Assembly: GCA_964017065.1 (NCBI GenBank)
Contig: OZ024788.1
Location: 11,282,457 to 11,346,456, forward strand
Source of the DNA: Haliclona indistincta
Taxonomy: Eukaryota; Porifera; Demospongiae; Haplosclerida; Chalinidae
Length of the DNA stretch: 64,000 bases
Reading direction: 5' to 3'
How positions within the stretch are numbered: position 1 is the first letter of the stretch; every line of letters starts with the position of its first letter. Shown here one piece after another: positions 1 to 11,985 of the stretch. The notes beneath the pieces are model-generated. The model ran no database searches and had not been told where the DNA came from. It saw only the letters and a program-made list of their open reading frames with translations. The translations under genes were made by a program, and so were the position numbers.

Positions 1-1970
<1,970 letters not shown>

Positions 1971-2379
1971 GATCCTGCCTCCTCTCTCTCCTCTTCTCTC
2001 TTCCTTCCCTCTCTTCTCTCATCTCATGGACGTCTCTCTCTCCTCTCATCTCGATCTCACTCTCTATGCAAGCTTACTTATCGAACATAATGTTAATTAT
2101 GGATGTGCACACGTGTGTGCACATGTGTATGTGTATGTGTGTGTAGTATTACTATTCGAAAACTCACTAAAACCACTTCAACTGAAGGGAAATACAGCCA
2201 TTTGCATGCATTTTTAGTCAATACTTGCCTTGTAGGCCGTCGTGTAACTCTTCAGCTTTAGTGCAAGGGAAGGTCTGGCTCGCACAGGCTCACGTGGGCG
2301 TGTGCTCTTATTAAAAAAGGGCGTGTCCTCAACAGCTGTGCCTTTTTCGTTTCAACCACAACTTGAGGATACACTTGAG

Positions 2380-2432
2380 GTAAGCTTCCTTAGTTCTGTA
2401 GAGAAGTTAGATCTCTCACTTTCTCTCGTTAG
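2380..2432 (+). other. 53-bp intron in the 5' UTR of the costars gene
   Basis: A GAGG/GTAAGC-type donor at 2380 and a CGTTAG acceptor ending at 2432 lie just upstream of the costars start codon. Removing it leaves ten bases of leader before the ATG at 2443. The size matches the other short introns in the window. Confidence 0.5.
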
Positions 2433-2442
2433 GAAAGACGCG

Positions 2443-2691
2443 ATGAACGTTGCACACGAGGTCGAGCTGTTGGTCCAAGAGATAAAGCGCCTGGGACAGC
2501 AGAACTCTGATGGACAATACGTGGTAAAGTTTGGCGTGCTGTTCTCTGACGATCGCTGCGCTAACCTGTTCGAGGCATTGGTGGGAACCCTTCGCGCAGC
2601 AAAGAGAAAGAAGATCGTGAAGTACGACAAGGAACTGTTGCTCCAGGGCGTGGACGACAATACTGATATAGTCTTGTTGAAAGAGGATTGA
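2443..2691 (+). CDS. ABRACL: Costars domain protein (ABRACL-like)
   Basis: A single coding exon of 82 residues, essentially the same length as vertebrate ABRACL (about 81). The whole protein is the costars domain: an N-terminal helix opening MNVAHEVELL, the core KFGVLFSDDRCANLFEALVG, then a basic turn KRKK and a C-terminal LLQGVDDNTDIVLL. Costars proteins bind or influence actin and promote cell motility in Dictyostelium and vertebrates; that role is family knowledge. I chose the ATG at 2443 because the family begins with this motif and a splice acceptor lies ten bases upstream. The upstream extension in the same frame is 5' UTR and intron. There are no broken residues, so the gene looks functional. 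Confidence 0.9.
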   Translation: MNVAHEVELLVQEIKRLGQQNSDGQYVVKFGVLFSDDRCANLFEALVGTLRAAKRKKIVKYDKELLLQGVDDNTDIVLLKED

Positions 2692-2875
2692 TAGTCTAGG
2701 AACAAGTGTGTGGTTATTGTAGTATATTTTATTTTTTGTGATGATAGTATAGAAGCTTGATCTGGTTTTGACTATTCTCATTGAAAATTTCGTAGTCAGT
2801 ACTCTCCTGAAGAGCTGATATACCTTGATCCCGAAAAGTGTGGTTTCAGCACCTTTGACTGTGGTGGTGTCTACA

Positions 2876-2990
2876 TGCAAGTGAACAGTCTCAAGGTACG
2901 CTGCCAGCACCACGAGATAGGCTGCCAGTGGGTGGGAGAGCTGAAGTACCTACAGGAACACCTTGATCCTGTGATAGTTTCGTTCAACTC
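2876..2990 (+). pseudogene. TRAF zinc-finger relic
   Basis: About 105 bases (2880-2982) are almost identical to the zinc-finger-coding block of the intact TRAF genes: GTGAACAGTCTCAAGGTACG through the 'tacctacaggaacacc' segment. Before it lies a degraded copy of the following zinc-finger codons (2800-2850). No RING or MATH sequence flanks it. The downstream bases to about 3110 resemble those after the relic at 14736-14905, so the two share an origin. Confidence 0.8.
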
Positions 2991-3261
2991 GATGTTTCTA
3001 GTGTGCACCTGTATAATTATTATTGACCAACCACCTGCTGCATGAGCAGTACTTACAAGTCATCAATGGTTTACTAAACAATCTTTTGTCTTGCACAAAG
3101 CTAATTCACAAATAACTGCATGTACTTGTAAACTAATATAGTATACCTGCGACCTAAAGTATGAAATGAACACTTTAATTTAAATGAAAGTCTGCTGGAA
3201 TAGTTCTCTCACACTGTATTAGCGTAAGTGCCAACTAAGTCGTTAATAAGAAAAGAAACAA

Positions 3262-3535
3262 GTAACAAAAACATTTTAACCAAAATGCAAGAGATTTAGG
3301 GTTGGTACATTTATCGAAAAAGTATGGAAGCAAGATTTCGAGGATTGTAACAATAGCAGTGTAATGCTACCTCCCTAAATTTACTGCTTTCGATAGTTGT
3401 GGTTAATTTAATAGGGAGGTAGCATTACACTGCTTTGTTACAATCCTTTTCATTTCAAAATCTTGTTTCCATACTTTTTCGATGAATGTACCAACCCTAA
3501 ATCTCTTGCATTTTGGTTAAAATGTTTTTATTAAT
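3262..3535. mobile_element. Foldback MITE, family F1, copy 1
   Basis: This is a near-perfect palindrome. The left arm begins AACATTTTAACCAAAATGC and the right arm ends with its complement, around a roughly 35-base loop near 3380-3412. A second copy lies at 24678-24972 in the opposite orientation, as the loop sequence shows. Homology between the copies extends outside the palindrome on this copy's left side (to about 3212) and on the other copy's right side. No transposase is present. Confidence 0.85.
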
Positions 3536-3648
3536 TGTAAACAAATTATTTTTGTGATTCTTTGCACTGCTAGAAATCTATAGATCACACAAAACGAAAA
3601 CAGTAAGTTCAGTAGCTAAAAAATAATTATTTCCTAAAGTGTGTGTCT

Positions 3649-5430
3649 CTAGTTGGTTTGCATATTCACTCTGAATCGTAAACAGTCGTCCAACCAAAAC
3701 AGTGCAGATCCGTCTTTCAATCTTCCTATTTCTGCTGCTTGCGTGCGGAGGACTATAGATGAGACTGAAAAGCATGTGGAGTTTTCCAGTGATTTATATT
3801 TGCACGAACTATGATCATTAGGTTTAGTAAAATCATCACTGGCAGTAATCGATATTCTCGTCTTAAGATGAAAATCGTCCTTCATCCAGTTAAGCAACTC
3901 GATATCAAAATTGCCAATGAATGGCCATTCTAGCTGGTCATCGTACTCTCCCGGAGTGAGCCAGAGATATACTGAAATATATCTATCATTCCCAATACAA
4001 ATGTTGGACCGCACATCAAGATAAAACTTGTAGCCGTGATGGTGAGTATAGAACGGAGTACTGTAGCATATGTTTTTAAATTCATAGCGTTTAGTGAAGT
4101 CAGTCAATGTAAACTCGTACAGAGACTGGTAGCCATTGTGGGGATTCTGCCAGGATGGTGTCTTGTTGAGGAGAGCAGTAGAGTAGAGTATCACCTTGCT
4201 CACTCTCAGTCGCACACAGTCATTCTGAAGGTATTCAGTGTTAGTGGTACTGTTGTAGGAGAGAGACGAGTGACAAAAAGAAGGGAAAATCATTGATGAC
4301 GTAGTATATTCTTTTAGGCTGACTTGATTGCTGCGACCACAGCAGTATAGCATTCTCCCTTGATGCCCATTGTCTTGCCTCCAGTTAAGCAACTCCACTT
4401 CAATGTCAGCTTCAAAAGGCCAGCTCAGACGCTCAAATCCTCCGTCCAAGATGTCGACTGCTACTGAAACATACCTTCCTTTGCCTGTATATATTCCATT
4501 TGGAAACACAGTTAGACAAAGCTTGTATCCTTGTGGGTGTGAGTAGAAGGGAGGACTCACCCACTCAGTGTTACCTTCCTTCTTTTCAGTAAATTCAGTG
4601 ATAACAAACTCTACTGGGGGTAAGTTGATAAGATAGTTCGGAACAGCAGCTGGTTTTCGTCTTAGTCGTAGAGAACTAAAAAATTTGGATAAACGTGAGC
4701 ACCAGTTTGTAGTAGCAGCCGGAATGGTAGGTGGTTCCTGCACCATGTGGAGGTGTTGACTTGGATCGTGCACATGTTCCTCCATCTCTCTCCTGGGCAG
4801 CTGGACAGTGCACCCTGCACTGGTGAAGGGACACTGGATCACTTGGAGGGGACACTGCTCCTCAAGATGACATACGAGCTCTTGTCTTTTTAGGTTCACA
4901 GCAACTGAGCATCGATTTGGGCATTCCACGGGAAACTGTTCACACACTGGGTAATGCTGCTCTGTGACGATATCGAACTTGTTGCAGTAGCTACAATGCT
5001 CACATATATAAAAACGCTTTCTGCAGTTAATCAGTATGTGATCCTTCATTGCAGAGTTATGGAATCGTTTACCACAGCCGAATGGACAGGCGAGGAGATC
5101 AAAGCCACACTTCCTCATCACAGGGTCGAGGTGTTCCTGTAGGTACCTCAGCTCTCCCACCCACTGGCAGCCTACCTCGTGGTGCTGGCAGCGTACCTTG
5201 AGACTGTTCACTTGTCGCTGGAAGTGCTTGTTCAAACGCACGCGAGCGAGAACTTGGCGTTCGCGACACATGGGACAATCTGGTAAGCCTCTCGTGAGAA
5301 GACGTGAGCAGCACATGTAGCAGAAATGGTGACCACAGTCTGTCAGGTAGGGCTCTGTGAGGGGATCAGCGCAGACGGGACAGAGATAATCAGGTAGTGG
5401 CTCGCAAAGGAACTCTATTTTCTTCTCCAT
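3649..5430 (-). CDS. TRAF-like adaptor/E3 A: RING, TRAF zinc fingers, two MATH domains
   Basis: An intronless gene for 593 residues. The RING is a complete C3HC4 (Cys17, Cys20, Cys32, His34, Cys37, Cys40, Cys52, Cys55), so ubiquitin-ligase activity is plausible. TRAF-type zinc fingers occupy roughly residues 75-235, with repeated Cys/His pairs in stretches such as RCQHHEVGCQW and CPFTSAGC. Two MATH (TRAF-C) domains follow at about 280-425 and 450-593, each with a 'WSPPFYSH..GYK'-type start and an 'LLNW' core. TRAFs bind receptor tails or adaptors in the cytosol and signal to NF-kB/JNK; that is family knowledge. Canonical TRAFs carry one MATH after a coiled coil, whereas here two are in tandem and no coiled coil is obvious. 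The ATG at 5430 fits paralogue starts. It is the only intact copy on the minus strand. Confidence 0.93.
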   Translation of the reverse strand: MEKKIEFLCEPLPDYLCPVCADPLTEPYLTDCGHHFCYMCCSRLLTRGLPDCPMCRERQVLARVRLNKHFQRQVNSLKVRCQHHEVGCQWVGELRYLQEHLDPVMRKCGFDLLACPFGCGKRFHNSAMKDHILINCRKRFYICEHCSYCNKFDIVTEQHYPVCEQFPVECPNRCSVAVNLKRQELVCHLEEQCPLQVIQCPFTSAGCTVQLPRREMEEHVHDPSQHLHMVQEPPTIPAATTNWCSRLSKFFSSLRLRRKPAAVPNYLINLPPVEFVITEFTEKKEGNTEWVSPPFYSHPQGYKLCLTVFPNGIYTGKGRYVSVAVDILDGGFERLSWPFEADIEVELLNWRQDNGHQGRMLYCCGRSNQVSLKEYTTSSMIFPSFCHSSLSYNSTTNTEYLQNDCVRLRVSKVILYSTALLNKTPSWQNPHNGYQSLYEFTLTDFTKRYEFKNICYSTPFYTHHHGYKFYLDVRSNICIGNDRYISVYLWLTPGEYDDQLEWPFIGNFDIELLNWMKDDFHLKTRISITASDDFTKPNDHSSCKYKSLENSTCFSVSSIVLRTQAAEIGRLKDGSALFWLDDCLRFRVNMQTN

Positions 5431-5605
5431 TTCCCTTAGGCAAAAGTAACGACCAAGGTGCTACAAAAGGTGTAAGCATGCACATGCAGATCGTATATGG
5501 TAGTGTAAGTTGTTTATCACATAACGGTGCACATTCCTTTTTAGAAGTGCGATTTATAGGTCTAAAGGCTTCTAGTGTTATAAAAATACGGCAAATTTTT
5601 CAGTC

Positions 5606-7415
5606 AAGAAATAAAAAAGATTTCTAACGAAATCAAAGGATGTAGGATAAAGAAATCTGCTACTGGTCCACAATGTAAACCATTGGTACATGTACATGTA
5701 TCAAGTGATATTTTGGTTAACAATTTTAACTTATCAACAGAAGTCTTCCACATCATTCCTCGCTGAGTACGTGTAACACCACTAGAGCTGTCTGCATGAG
5801 TCTGACAAACACATGCATGTAATTCACACGATAATTTGGTTAACATACCAACAGAAGTCTTCATAAGTCCTCTTTGACTTCTGTTCGTATGTTGAGCCAA
5901 AATATCCTAGATACATGTACTTGTAAACACATGCAGATTCAGACCCAAAACTATACAAGACCACGTTAGTAAAAGCAGGTACATAATAGGTACATAATCC
6001 TCGATCAAGCATGTTTATTGATTTGTTACATGAAATCTGAACTATTATTCAGCACTTTCAATTCCTCACTCTTTTAAAATTATGATCCTCTCACTAAAAT
6101 TTTGACATAAAAATAAACATAAAAATAGCATAGTCAGCAATTTTCGTTCGAGAAATCGTCATGCCTTACAGGAAGGAGGACGCTTTGCAGCTTGTCGCGG
6201 TCACGTTGTGCCTCCTTGTAGAGCTAACTAGTGGGAATTGCATACAAGTGTTTTTGTTAGCAGCGTCAGCTGTGTTTTAGAAATAAATCGCTAAGACGGA
6301 GTTAAGTCTCTGTATGACGAAGATTGATCATTATTCGTCAGCGTCTTCCTTTGTATCATAGGTCCGTCTCTGGGAAAGGCTAGCGCTTATAATTATCACT
6401 ACTTTATCGGGACATGAACAGCTTTTAAAACATAAAGTCGCTTGCTGGAAAGTCTGCTTTTTTCTCGGCATACGGATTGCCGATTATTGATACCGGACGA
6501 CTGAAGTTTAATCAATTACTCTAGTTCCTTGTTGGTTTGCATTGTGGACCAGTAGAAGATTTCTTTATCCCTACATCCTTTTGATTTCGTTAGAAATCTT
6601 TTTTATTTCTTGTTTGTGTCCTTTCTTTCTTTTTCAGTAAGTTGCAAATTTTTGGAATTCGGCAAGATCATGCATCTCTTTGTTTTCACCATTAGTTTGG
6701 TTTGCTATTGTTGATAATTTCTTTATGTGAGCCTTATTTTAAATTGTAGCTCATAATTACTACAGAAACCATTCATGCATGCTGCAGGAGTGCACTGCAC
6801 AGCATAAGAGCCCCGCCCACTCTGGTTTAGAAAATTTGGTAGGGCTGTGATACTATCTGTCAAGCAGCAGAACGGTGATACTACACGAGCTTACTCGGTG
6901 AATTGTTCTTCGAAGACTCCAGACGCCCTCCATACAGCGATACTCTACTTCTAGAATTCGTGTGATTGTATGGTCGCGTGCGTATTGCGTATTGCGTAAT
7001 GCGTCTAACACTTAGCTGACAACTGTTCGTGATCGTGAACTCGTCAAATGTATATCGTCGTTTCGCTAAAAACTAAGTTCAAAAGGCACCTGCCAGGAGA
7101 ATTTCACGACTGTTCGTGGGTGTTTTGGTCTCGGCACTGCTCGCGTAAAGGCGCCAGGCGCGCTGAAGAAACCTATAAGATGACGAAACTCGATTTTCAA
7201 CGTTTCCTGGTTCGTCTCTTTAATAACAATTTCGAGCAATCTCCTTGCTACTGTAAGATGGGGCAACGCCAGAGAGCAGGTCTAAGTGTCTTTGGACGTA
7301 TAAAATTCATCACCAGGCGAAATATCAGCGTTTGAGAGTAATACATTGTATGTAGCCGCCATTGTGTTTTGTCGTTCATCCCTACATAGGGAGGCACTAG
7401 TAGTGCCTCCCTAAT
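5606..7415 (+). mobile_element. Composite foldback repeat R1, copy 1 (with insertion)
   Basis: The left inverted arm (5606-5685) pairs with the right arm (about 6540-6625): 'agatttctaacgaaatca' and its complement, and 'ccactggtccacaatg'-like blocks. Between them are about 850 bases absent from other copies. A shared tail follows (6626-7415): 'cgagcccc-type' block, 'ttggtcacgtgcg'-like block, a GATGACGAAACTCGATTTTC segment, TGTAGCCGCCAT and a closing hairpin at 7387-7412. Other copies lie at 42.9, 57.7, 59.5 and 63.1 kb. Short reading frames inside (e.g. 7048-7335) are not conserved between copies, so I do not call them genes. Confidence 0.8.
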
Positions 7416-7599
7416 ATGACGGTGCAGTTCGTAACTAACATCAATAATAATTCCAACATCTCGGACATGACTGACGTCGAACGAGTCGTTCCCGCTATCA
7501 TGATCATCATCAGACTGCATACGTACATTGCTGACTTGCAATTGCAATTGTGCACTCCCTGCATGTGAACTACTGTTTATTATAATTAAGCAATTATAC

Positions 7600-7840
7600 A
7601 TAATAATAAAGAAAATTAAATCTATTGAAATCAAAAGGATGTAGAGGTCTAGGGCTGACGTGCATTCAGCTTGTGTACAGCCACTGATGTAGGATCTATG
7701 GTCTGTTAGCAAGTCAGATCAATCGTATTACCATTCCATGCTTGTTCCCTGTTAGTTTACATTGTGAACCAGTGGTAGATTTCACAACCCTACATCCTTT
7801 TGATTTCGATAGAAACTTTTTAATTTTCTTGTAGATTATC
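7600..7840. mobile_element. R1 foldback arms only, partial copy
   Basis: This has a shortened left arm (7600-7650) and a full right arm (7670-7840) of the R1 family, including 'cactgatgtaggatctatgg' and the closing 'ccttttgatttcgatagaaa'. The tail portion is absent. It lies between the closing hairpin of R1 copy 1 and the 3' end of the 7.9 kb gene fragment. Confidence 0.7.
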
Positions 7841-7925
7841 ACTCAAGATTAAAAATTCTTTAATGTTTCTCATGGCTGGTTATACGGCTATGACCCCAGC
7901 ACTTATCCTAACACCAGGTCCAGCC

Positions 7926-8718
7926 CTATATAGTGCCAGCTCTAGCCTGACTAGTGCCCGTCAGTTCTCTAGTATTTCTCTCATGATCTACATGAAATAT
8001 AGCACAATAGTTATTGACAATGTATTATGACATACCTCTCTCGATCTCATCAAGTTCCTGGTAAGCATTCTCAGCACATGTCTTGCTTATTAATTCGGAA
8101 TCTTCGAGTTCTTCTACAGCGCCCCTTACAGATCGAAGTACCTCAGTGTGATAAGTATTACTGACTTTAATTGATGGTAAATGAGCGTGAGTATTCCTAA
8201 GTGTCTTGAGAAGGTTCACATCTATCCATGCAGCAGTAGGGCGATAAACAACCACTGAACCTCGTACATTATTGGTTGTGTGATTCAAATAGTATTTAGT
8301 GCCAACAATCTTTTCGATGCATGTTGCGAAACATGTGCTTGGTTTCTGATCATGAGTAGAGACAAATACGTCCTCCTTTTCCACAAGTTTTGTCACTAGT
8401 GCTCTGCATGGATCAACTAAGACTGCAATTTTCTCTGTATTTGTGCTACCTGGAAGTTCCTTAATGGAAATTGTAGCTTTACCAGCCTCCACAAAAAATG
8501 ACCTATAATCATGCCCTCCCAATATTCTATGTGGGTTTAGTAAATGTCTTGCAAGAGCCGTAACATCGAGTTTCTTGATTTGCTCAGACTCTTTGACAGT
8601 CTTATCACCACTCCATTTGGGCAATGGCAAGCCATTTGGTTTTCTTTTCTCTGTTTCACATACTTCTCGTAACACTTCAGGAACAGGCCCATACAACACC
8701 CTATAAACTGTAGAACAT
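7926..8718 (-). CDS. Duplicated last two exons of the FIIND-like gene (orphan copy)
   Basis: The large exon spans 8718 down to 8036 (donor GTATGT). A 62-base terminal exon spans 7987 to 7926, ending in TAG. The product segment is about 248 residues and matches the C-terminal region of the gene at 15.1-20.3 kb: both carry VLREVCETEK, NGLPLP, LDVTALA, YRPT-AW and a closing LDEIERG/DHE junction. Unlike the 15 kb copy, this one is open throughout, with no frameshift. I found no upstream exons (Death, CARD, ZU5) before about 9.5 kb. It may be a free-standing gene with an unseen first exon, or a stranded duplicate. I recognise no named domain. Confidence 0.55.
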
Positions 8719-8729
8719 CTTTGCTGATA

Positions 8730-9717
8730 CACGAAACCAGAAGTGAAAATAGATTTGCTGAAAAATTAATGATAATAACACATAATTTCACCTGACTGTC
8801 CAATAGCAATTGTGAATTTTAGCCTAAATTTATATTTTGTGTTCACATTATTGAGCGACACACTTTTTCGAGCAGGTTATACTCTTCTGAACCGCGCAAC
8901 AGTGACCGCATGAAACGAGATTGCTAGTTCTAGTTGTACTGTGCTATCACACTTGTGAACCATGCACCCAATTATTCGCAAACTTACAGAAACACACACA
9001 ATTGCAACAACAATTACCAAAAGTGATGTACACCTGTTTGGTAGTGCTCAGAAATACACTAAATTCGGCTTATAATCATGCTGTATTGATTGAAGTTGAA
9101 CTAGTTCAAAACACACTGATAATTATTATTTCTTACTTACGGTATACTGGAATACATGTTGCAGGATCAAGATCAGTGGAAACCGTTGATTTTTGTGGCT
9201 CTCGCTACAATGCAACCTATAGGCTGTAGGCGTGGTGTCTAGCTAATACGCGCAGTATACTGCTGTAATGAACTCTTGATAGTAGAAAATGGTAGCTGAT
9301 CTAGAGTGCGATGTAGATTGTGAATAAATACATTGTGACGTTGGAGTTTGGTAAACAGCTCTGTGGCACAATTTGTCTGTGCAAGATAACCAATCTGCAA
9401 TTAAAATGGTACAGCAGATCTTGCAACGCCACAGTCAAAGCGGAAGTAATACATTGACCAATCAAACACGGCTGGTCACGTGCGGGCCTGAATTGAAGCG
9501 CGTGTTTGATCGGTCGACGTATTATTTCGTGGCGATCTCTTCAGCATTCCTGTGAATGTACAACAAACTGAAGGGTTAATGCATACCAGAGGAGTCACTG
9601 AAGAATTATAATACATCTGCCGGTTTATTATCATCATAGGTTAATCACCCGGAACAATTTGAGTCCGAGTAACTGAGTTTAAAACTGAGAGATAGAGTTC
9701 AGATTTGATAGGAGAGT
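8730..9717. other. Intergenic, nothing assigned
   Basis: I see no coding exon with convincing splice signals here. The only structure noted is a short inverted repeat at about 9457-9518 (arms 'gaccaatcaaacacg' and 'cgtgtttgatcggtc'). Confidence 0.5.
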
Positions 9718-9721
9718 TTAA

Positions 9722-9933
9722 GAGTTCTGTGATGTGAAGACTAGTGCGGTAGAAAAAGTACAGTGTCCATTCCCATTCCAGAGAGTGGCTCGGCATGCTG
9801 TTGTTAAAATGTTTACAAAAACATCACTGATAACAAACATACCGACAAGACTACCAACATCAGCTACTAGTGTGTTAAGCACTGTTGTACTTTTTATACG
9901 GACTACGGCACTAGTCTCCAAAGCACAGAACTC
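9722..9933. mobile_element. Foldback MITE upstream of TRAF B
   Basis: This is an imperfect palindrome of about 210 bases. The left end GAGTTCTGTGATGTGAAGAC pairs with the right end 'gtctccaaagcacagaactc'. The inner arms 'gtagaaaaagtacagtg' and 'cactgttgtactttttatac' also pair. It ends about 90 bases before the TRAF B start codon, so it may lie in or next to that gene's promoter. Confidence 0.65.
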
Positions 9934-10025
9934 TTCTTTTCCTCGCTTTTATCAGAACTAGCCCCGCCCATTTAGGCATTCTGCACCGAGCTCAGTCTAG
10001 CCTACTGTTTGGCTAGGAGCGGGTT

Positions 10026-11750
10026 ATGGAGAGCTATCGAAAGAATTTGCGGTTCCTAAATGAGCCCGACAAGGACTTACTCTGCTCTGCATGTACTGAT
10101 CCGCTCACAGAGCCTTACCTGACAGACTGCGGACATCACATCTGCCACACGTGTCGTGGACGTCTTCTCGCATGCGGCAAACCAGAATGTCCAAAGTGTT
10201 GCGAACAAGACGTCCTCACTGACGCACGTTTGAACAAGCACCTGCAGCGACAAGTGAACAGTCTCAAGGTACGCTGCCAGCACCACGAGGTAGGCTGCCA
10301 GTGGCTGGGAGAGTTGAGGTACCTACAGGAACACCTTGATCCTGTGATGAGGAAGTGCGGTTTCATCCTCCTCGCCTGCCCCCTCGGCTGCGGCGAGCGA
10401 CTTCGTAGCTGTGCAATGAAGGACCACATACTGAGTGACTGCAGCAAACGATTTTATCTGTGCGAGCACTGTGGCTACTATAACGAATTTGATATTGTCA
10501 CTGCGCAGCATTATCCGGTGTGTGATATGGTCCCAGTGGAATGCCCAAATCAATGCTCGGCTTTTGTGAGCTTGAAACGATTAGAGCTTGAACGTCATCT
10601 TGAGGAGCAGTGTCCCCTCCAAGTGATCCCGTGTCCCTTCACCAGTGCAGGGTGCACTGTTCAGCTGCCCAGGAGAGAGATGGAGGAACATGAGAAAGAG
10701 GCAGTGCATCGACATCTTCGCATGGCCATGCTGGGTCAAGTTCTCTCCAAACCGGAGCTACAATTGCAAGTTGCAGCTCCTACTCTCTCTGCTGGCATTC
10801 TAATGAACTTGCCACCAGTGGTATTCACTATTGTTGACTTCACGAAGATGAAAGAGTTTGACACAGAGTGGGTGAGTCCTTCCTTCTACACGCACCCACA
10901 GGGATATAAGCTATGCCTAGTAGTTTATCCGAATGGAATAATGAATGGCAGTGACACTCATATGTCAGTATATGTTGGTATCTCTGATGAGGAGCATGAT
11001 GATCATCTGGTCTGGCCATTGAATGCTGATGTAGCAGTTGAAATTCTCAACTGGAGAGAAGATAATGGACATCATGAACGGATGATGCCTTTCAACTGTT
11101 TATGGAAAGCAAAGTCTGAAATAGGAACAAACAGGTCATTTGTTTACTCACAGTTCATTCCTCACTCGTCCCTCTCCTACAACAGTACCACTAACACTGA
11201 ATACCTTCAGAATGACTGTGTGCGACTGAGAGTGAGCAAGGTGATACTCTACTCTACTGCTCTCCTCAACAAGATACCATCCTGGCAGAATCCATATGTT
11301 GGTCATGAGTCAAAGCATGAATTTACAATGACCGACTTCTCAAAACGAAAAGAATTTAATAATGAATATTACAGCTCTCCATTTTATACTCGGTATCATG
11401 GCCACAAGTTGTGTGTGGAAGTTGATGCCAATGGTTATCGCAGTGGTAAAGGTACACACGTCTCAGTATTTGTCACTCTCATGGCGGGTGATTATGATGA
11501 TCTATTAGAATGGCCCTTCATCGGTAAACTCGAAATCGAGCTTCTTAATTGGAGAGAGAACAAGAAGCATGTGAAGAGGACTGCAACAATTGTTGCAAGT
11601 GATCGTTTCTTTAAACTAAATAAAGGAGTTTACTATGGACAAGGGAAAGGATGTGCTCGATTCATTACCCACTCATCTCTGGGCTACAACATAGAACGAA
11701 ACACTGAGTACTTGCATGAGGATTGTCTACGGTTCAGAGTAACATACTAA
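10026..11750 (+). CDS. TRAF-like protein B: RING, TRAF zinc fingers, two MATH domains
   Basis: An intronless gene for 574 residues with the same order of domains as TRAF A. The RING opens CSACTDPLTEPYLTDCGHH at about residue 20 and keeps the C3HC4 ligands. The zinc-finger region covers about 80-235, MATH 1 about 260-400 and MATH 2 about 425-574. The start is the ATG in GGTTATGGAG. The pseudogene at 20.6 kb shares this context and the ACATACTAA end, so it is a duplicate of this gene. Between the MATH domains there is a stretch (HSSLSYNSTTNTEYLQND onward) almost identical at DNA level to TRAF A and C. Role in cytosolic receptor signalling is family knowledge. Confidence 0.92.
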   Translation: MESYRKNLRFLNEPDKDLLCSACTDPLTEPYLTDCGHHICHTCRGRLLACGKPECPKCCEQDVLTDARLNKHLQRQVNSLKVRCQHHEVGCQWLGELRYLQEHLDPVMRKCGFILLACPLGCGERLRSCAMKDHILSDCSKRFYLCEHCGYYNEFDIVTAQHYPVCDMVPVECPNQCSAFVSLKRLELERHLEEQCPLQVIPCPFTSAGCTVQLPRREMEEHEKEAVHRHLRMAMLGQVLSKPELQLQVAAPTLSAGILMNLPPVVFTIVDFTKMKEFDTEWVSPSFYTHPQGYKLCLVVYPNGIMNGSDTHMSVYVGISDEEHDDHLVWPLNADVAVEILNWREDNGHHERMMPFNCLWKAKSEIGTNRSFVYSQFIPHSSLSYNSTTNTEYLQNDCVRLRVSKVILYSTALLNKIPSWQNPYVGHESKHEFTMTDFSKRKEFNNEYYSSPFYTRYHGHKLCVEVDANGYRSGKGTHVSVFVTLMAGDYDDLLEWPFIGKLEIELLNWRENKKHVKRTATIVASDRFFKLNKGVYYGQGKGCARFITHSSLGYNIERNTEYLHEDCLRFRVTY

Positions 11751-11985
11751 CTCTGTACAACTCTGTACATACAACTAGCTAGCTCGTTCTAATTATTGTT
11801 TATTGTTGATCTGCTGTTGGTACGAATGAAATTATTTGTAGTTGAAATATAATTGTGAAACTACGTAGGTGTTCATTTCAAATTTTGAACTAGAGTCTAC
11901 GAGCCACGCCTATAGATACGTAGCTGGTGACAGTACACGTGCAAAGTTTAAGGCGACCGCAACATTCAATGTCCGCAAGGCACAG

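Noticed and set aside
2416..2913. Minus-strand 165-residue frame
   Set aside because: It is antisense to the costars gene and the TRAF relic, with no independent support.
7048..7335. 95-residue frame in R1 tail (also 58578-58991 and 60401-60640)
   Set aside because: The frames share a TKLDF..RF start because the DNA is a repeat, but they diverge by indels and end differently in each copy, with no sign of coding selection.
11869..11985. N-terminal extension of TRAF C
   Set aside because: It opens with GTG rather than ATG, and the sequence aligns with the untranslated leader of TRAF D in another frame.
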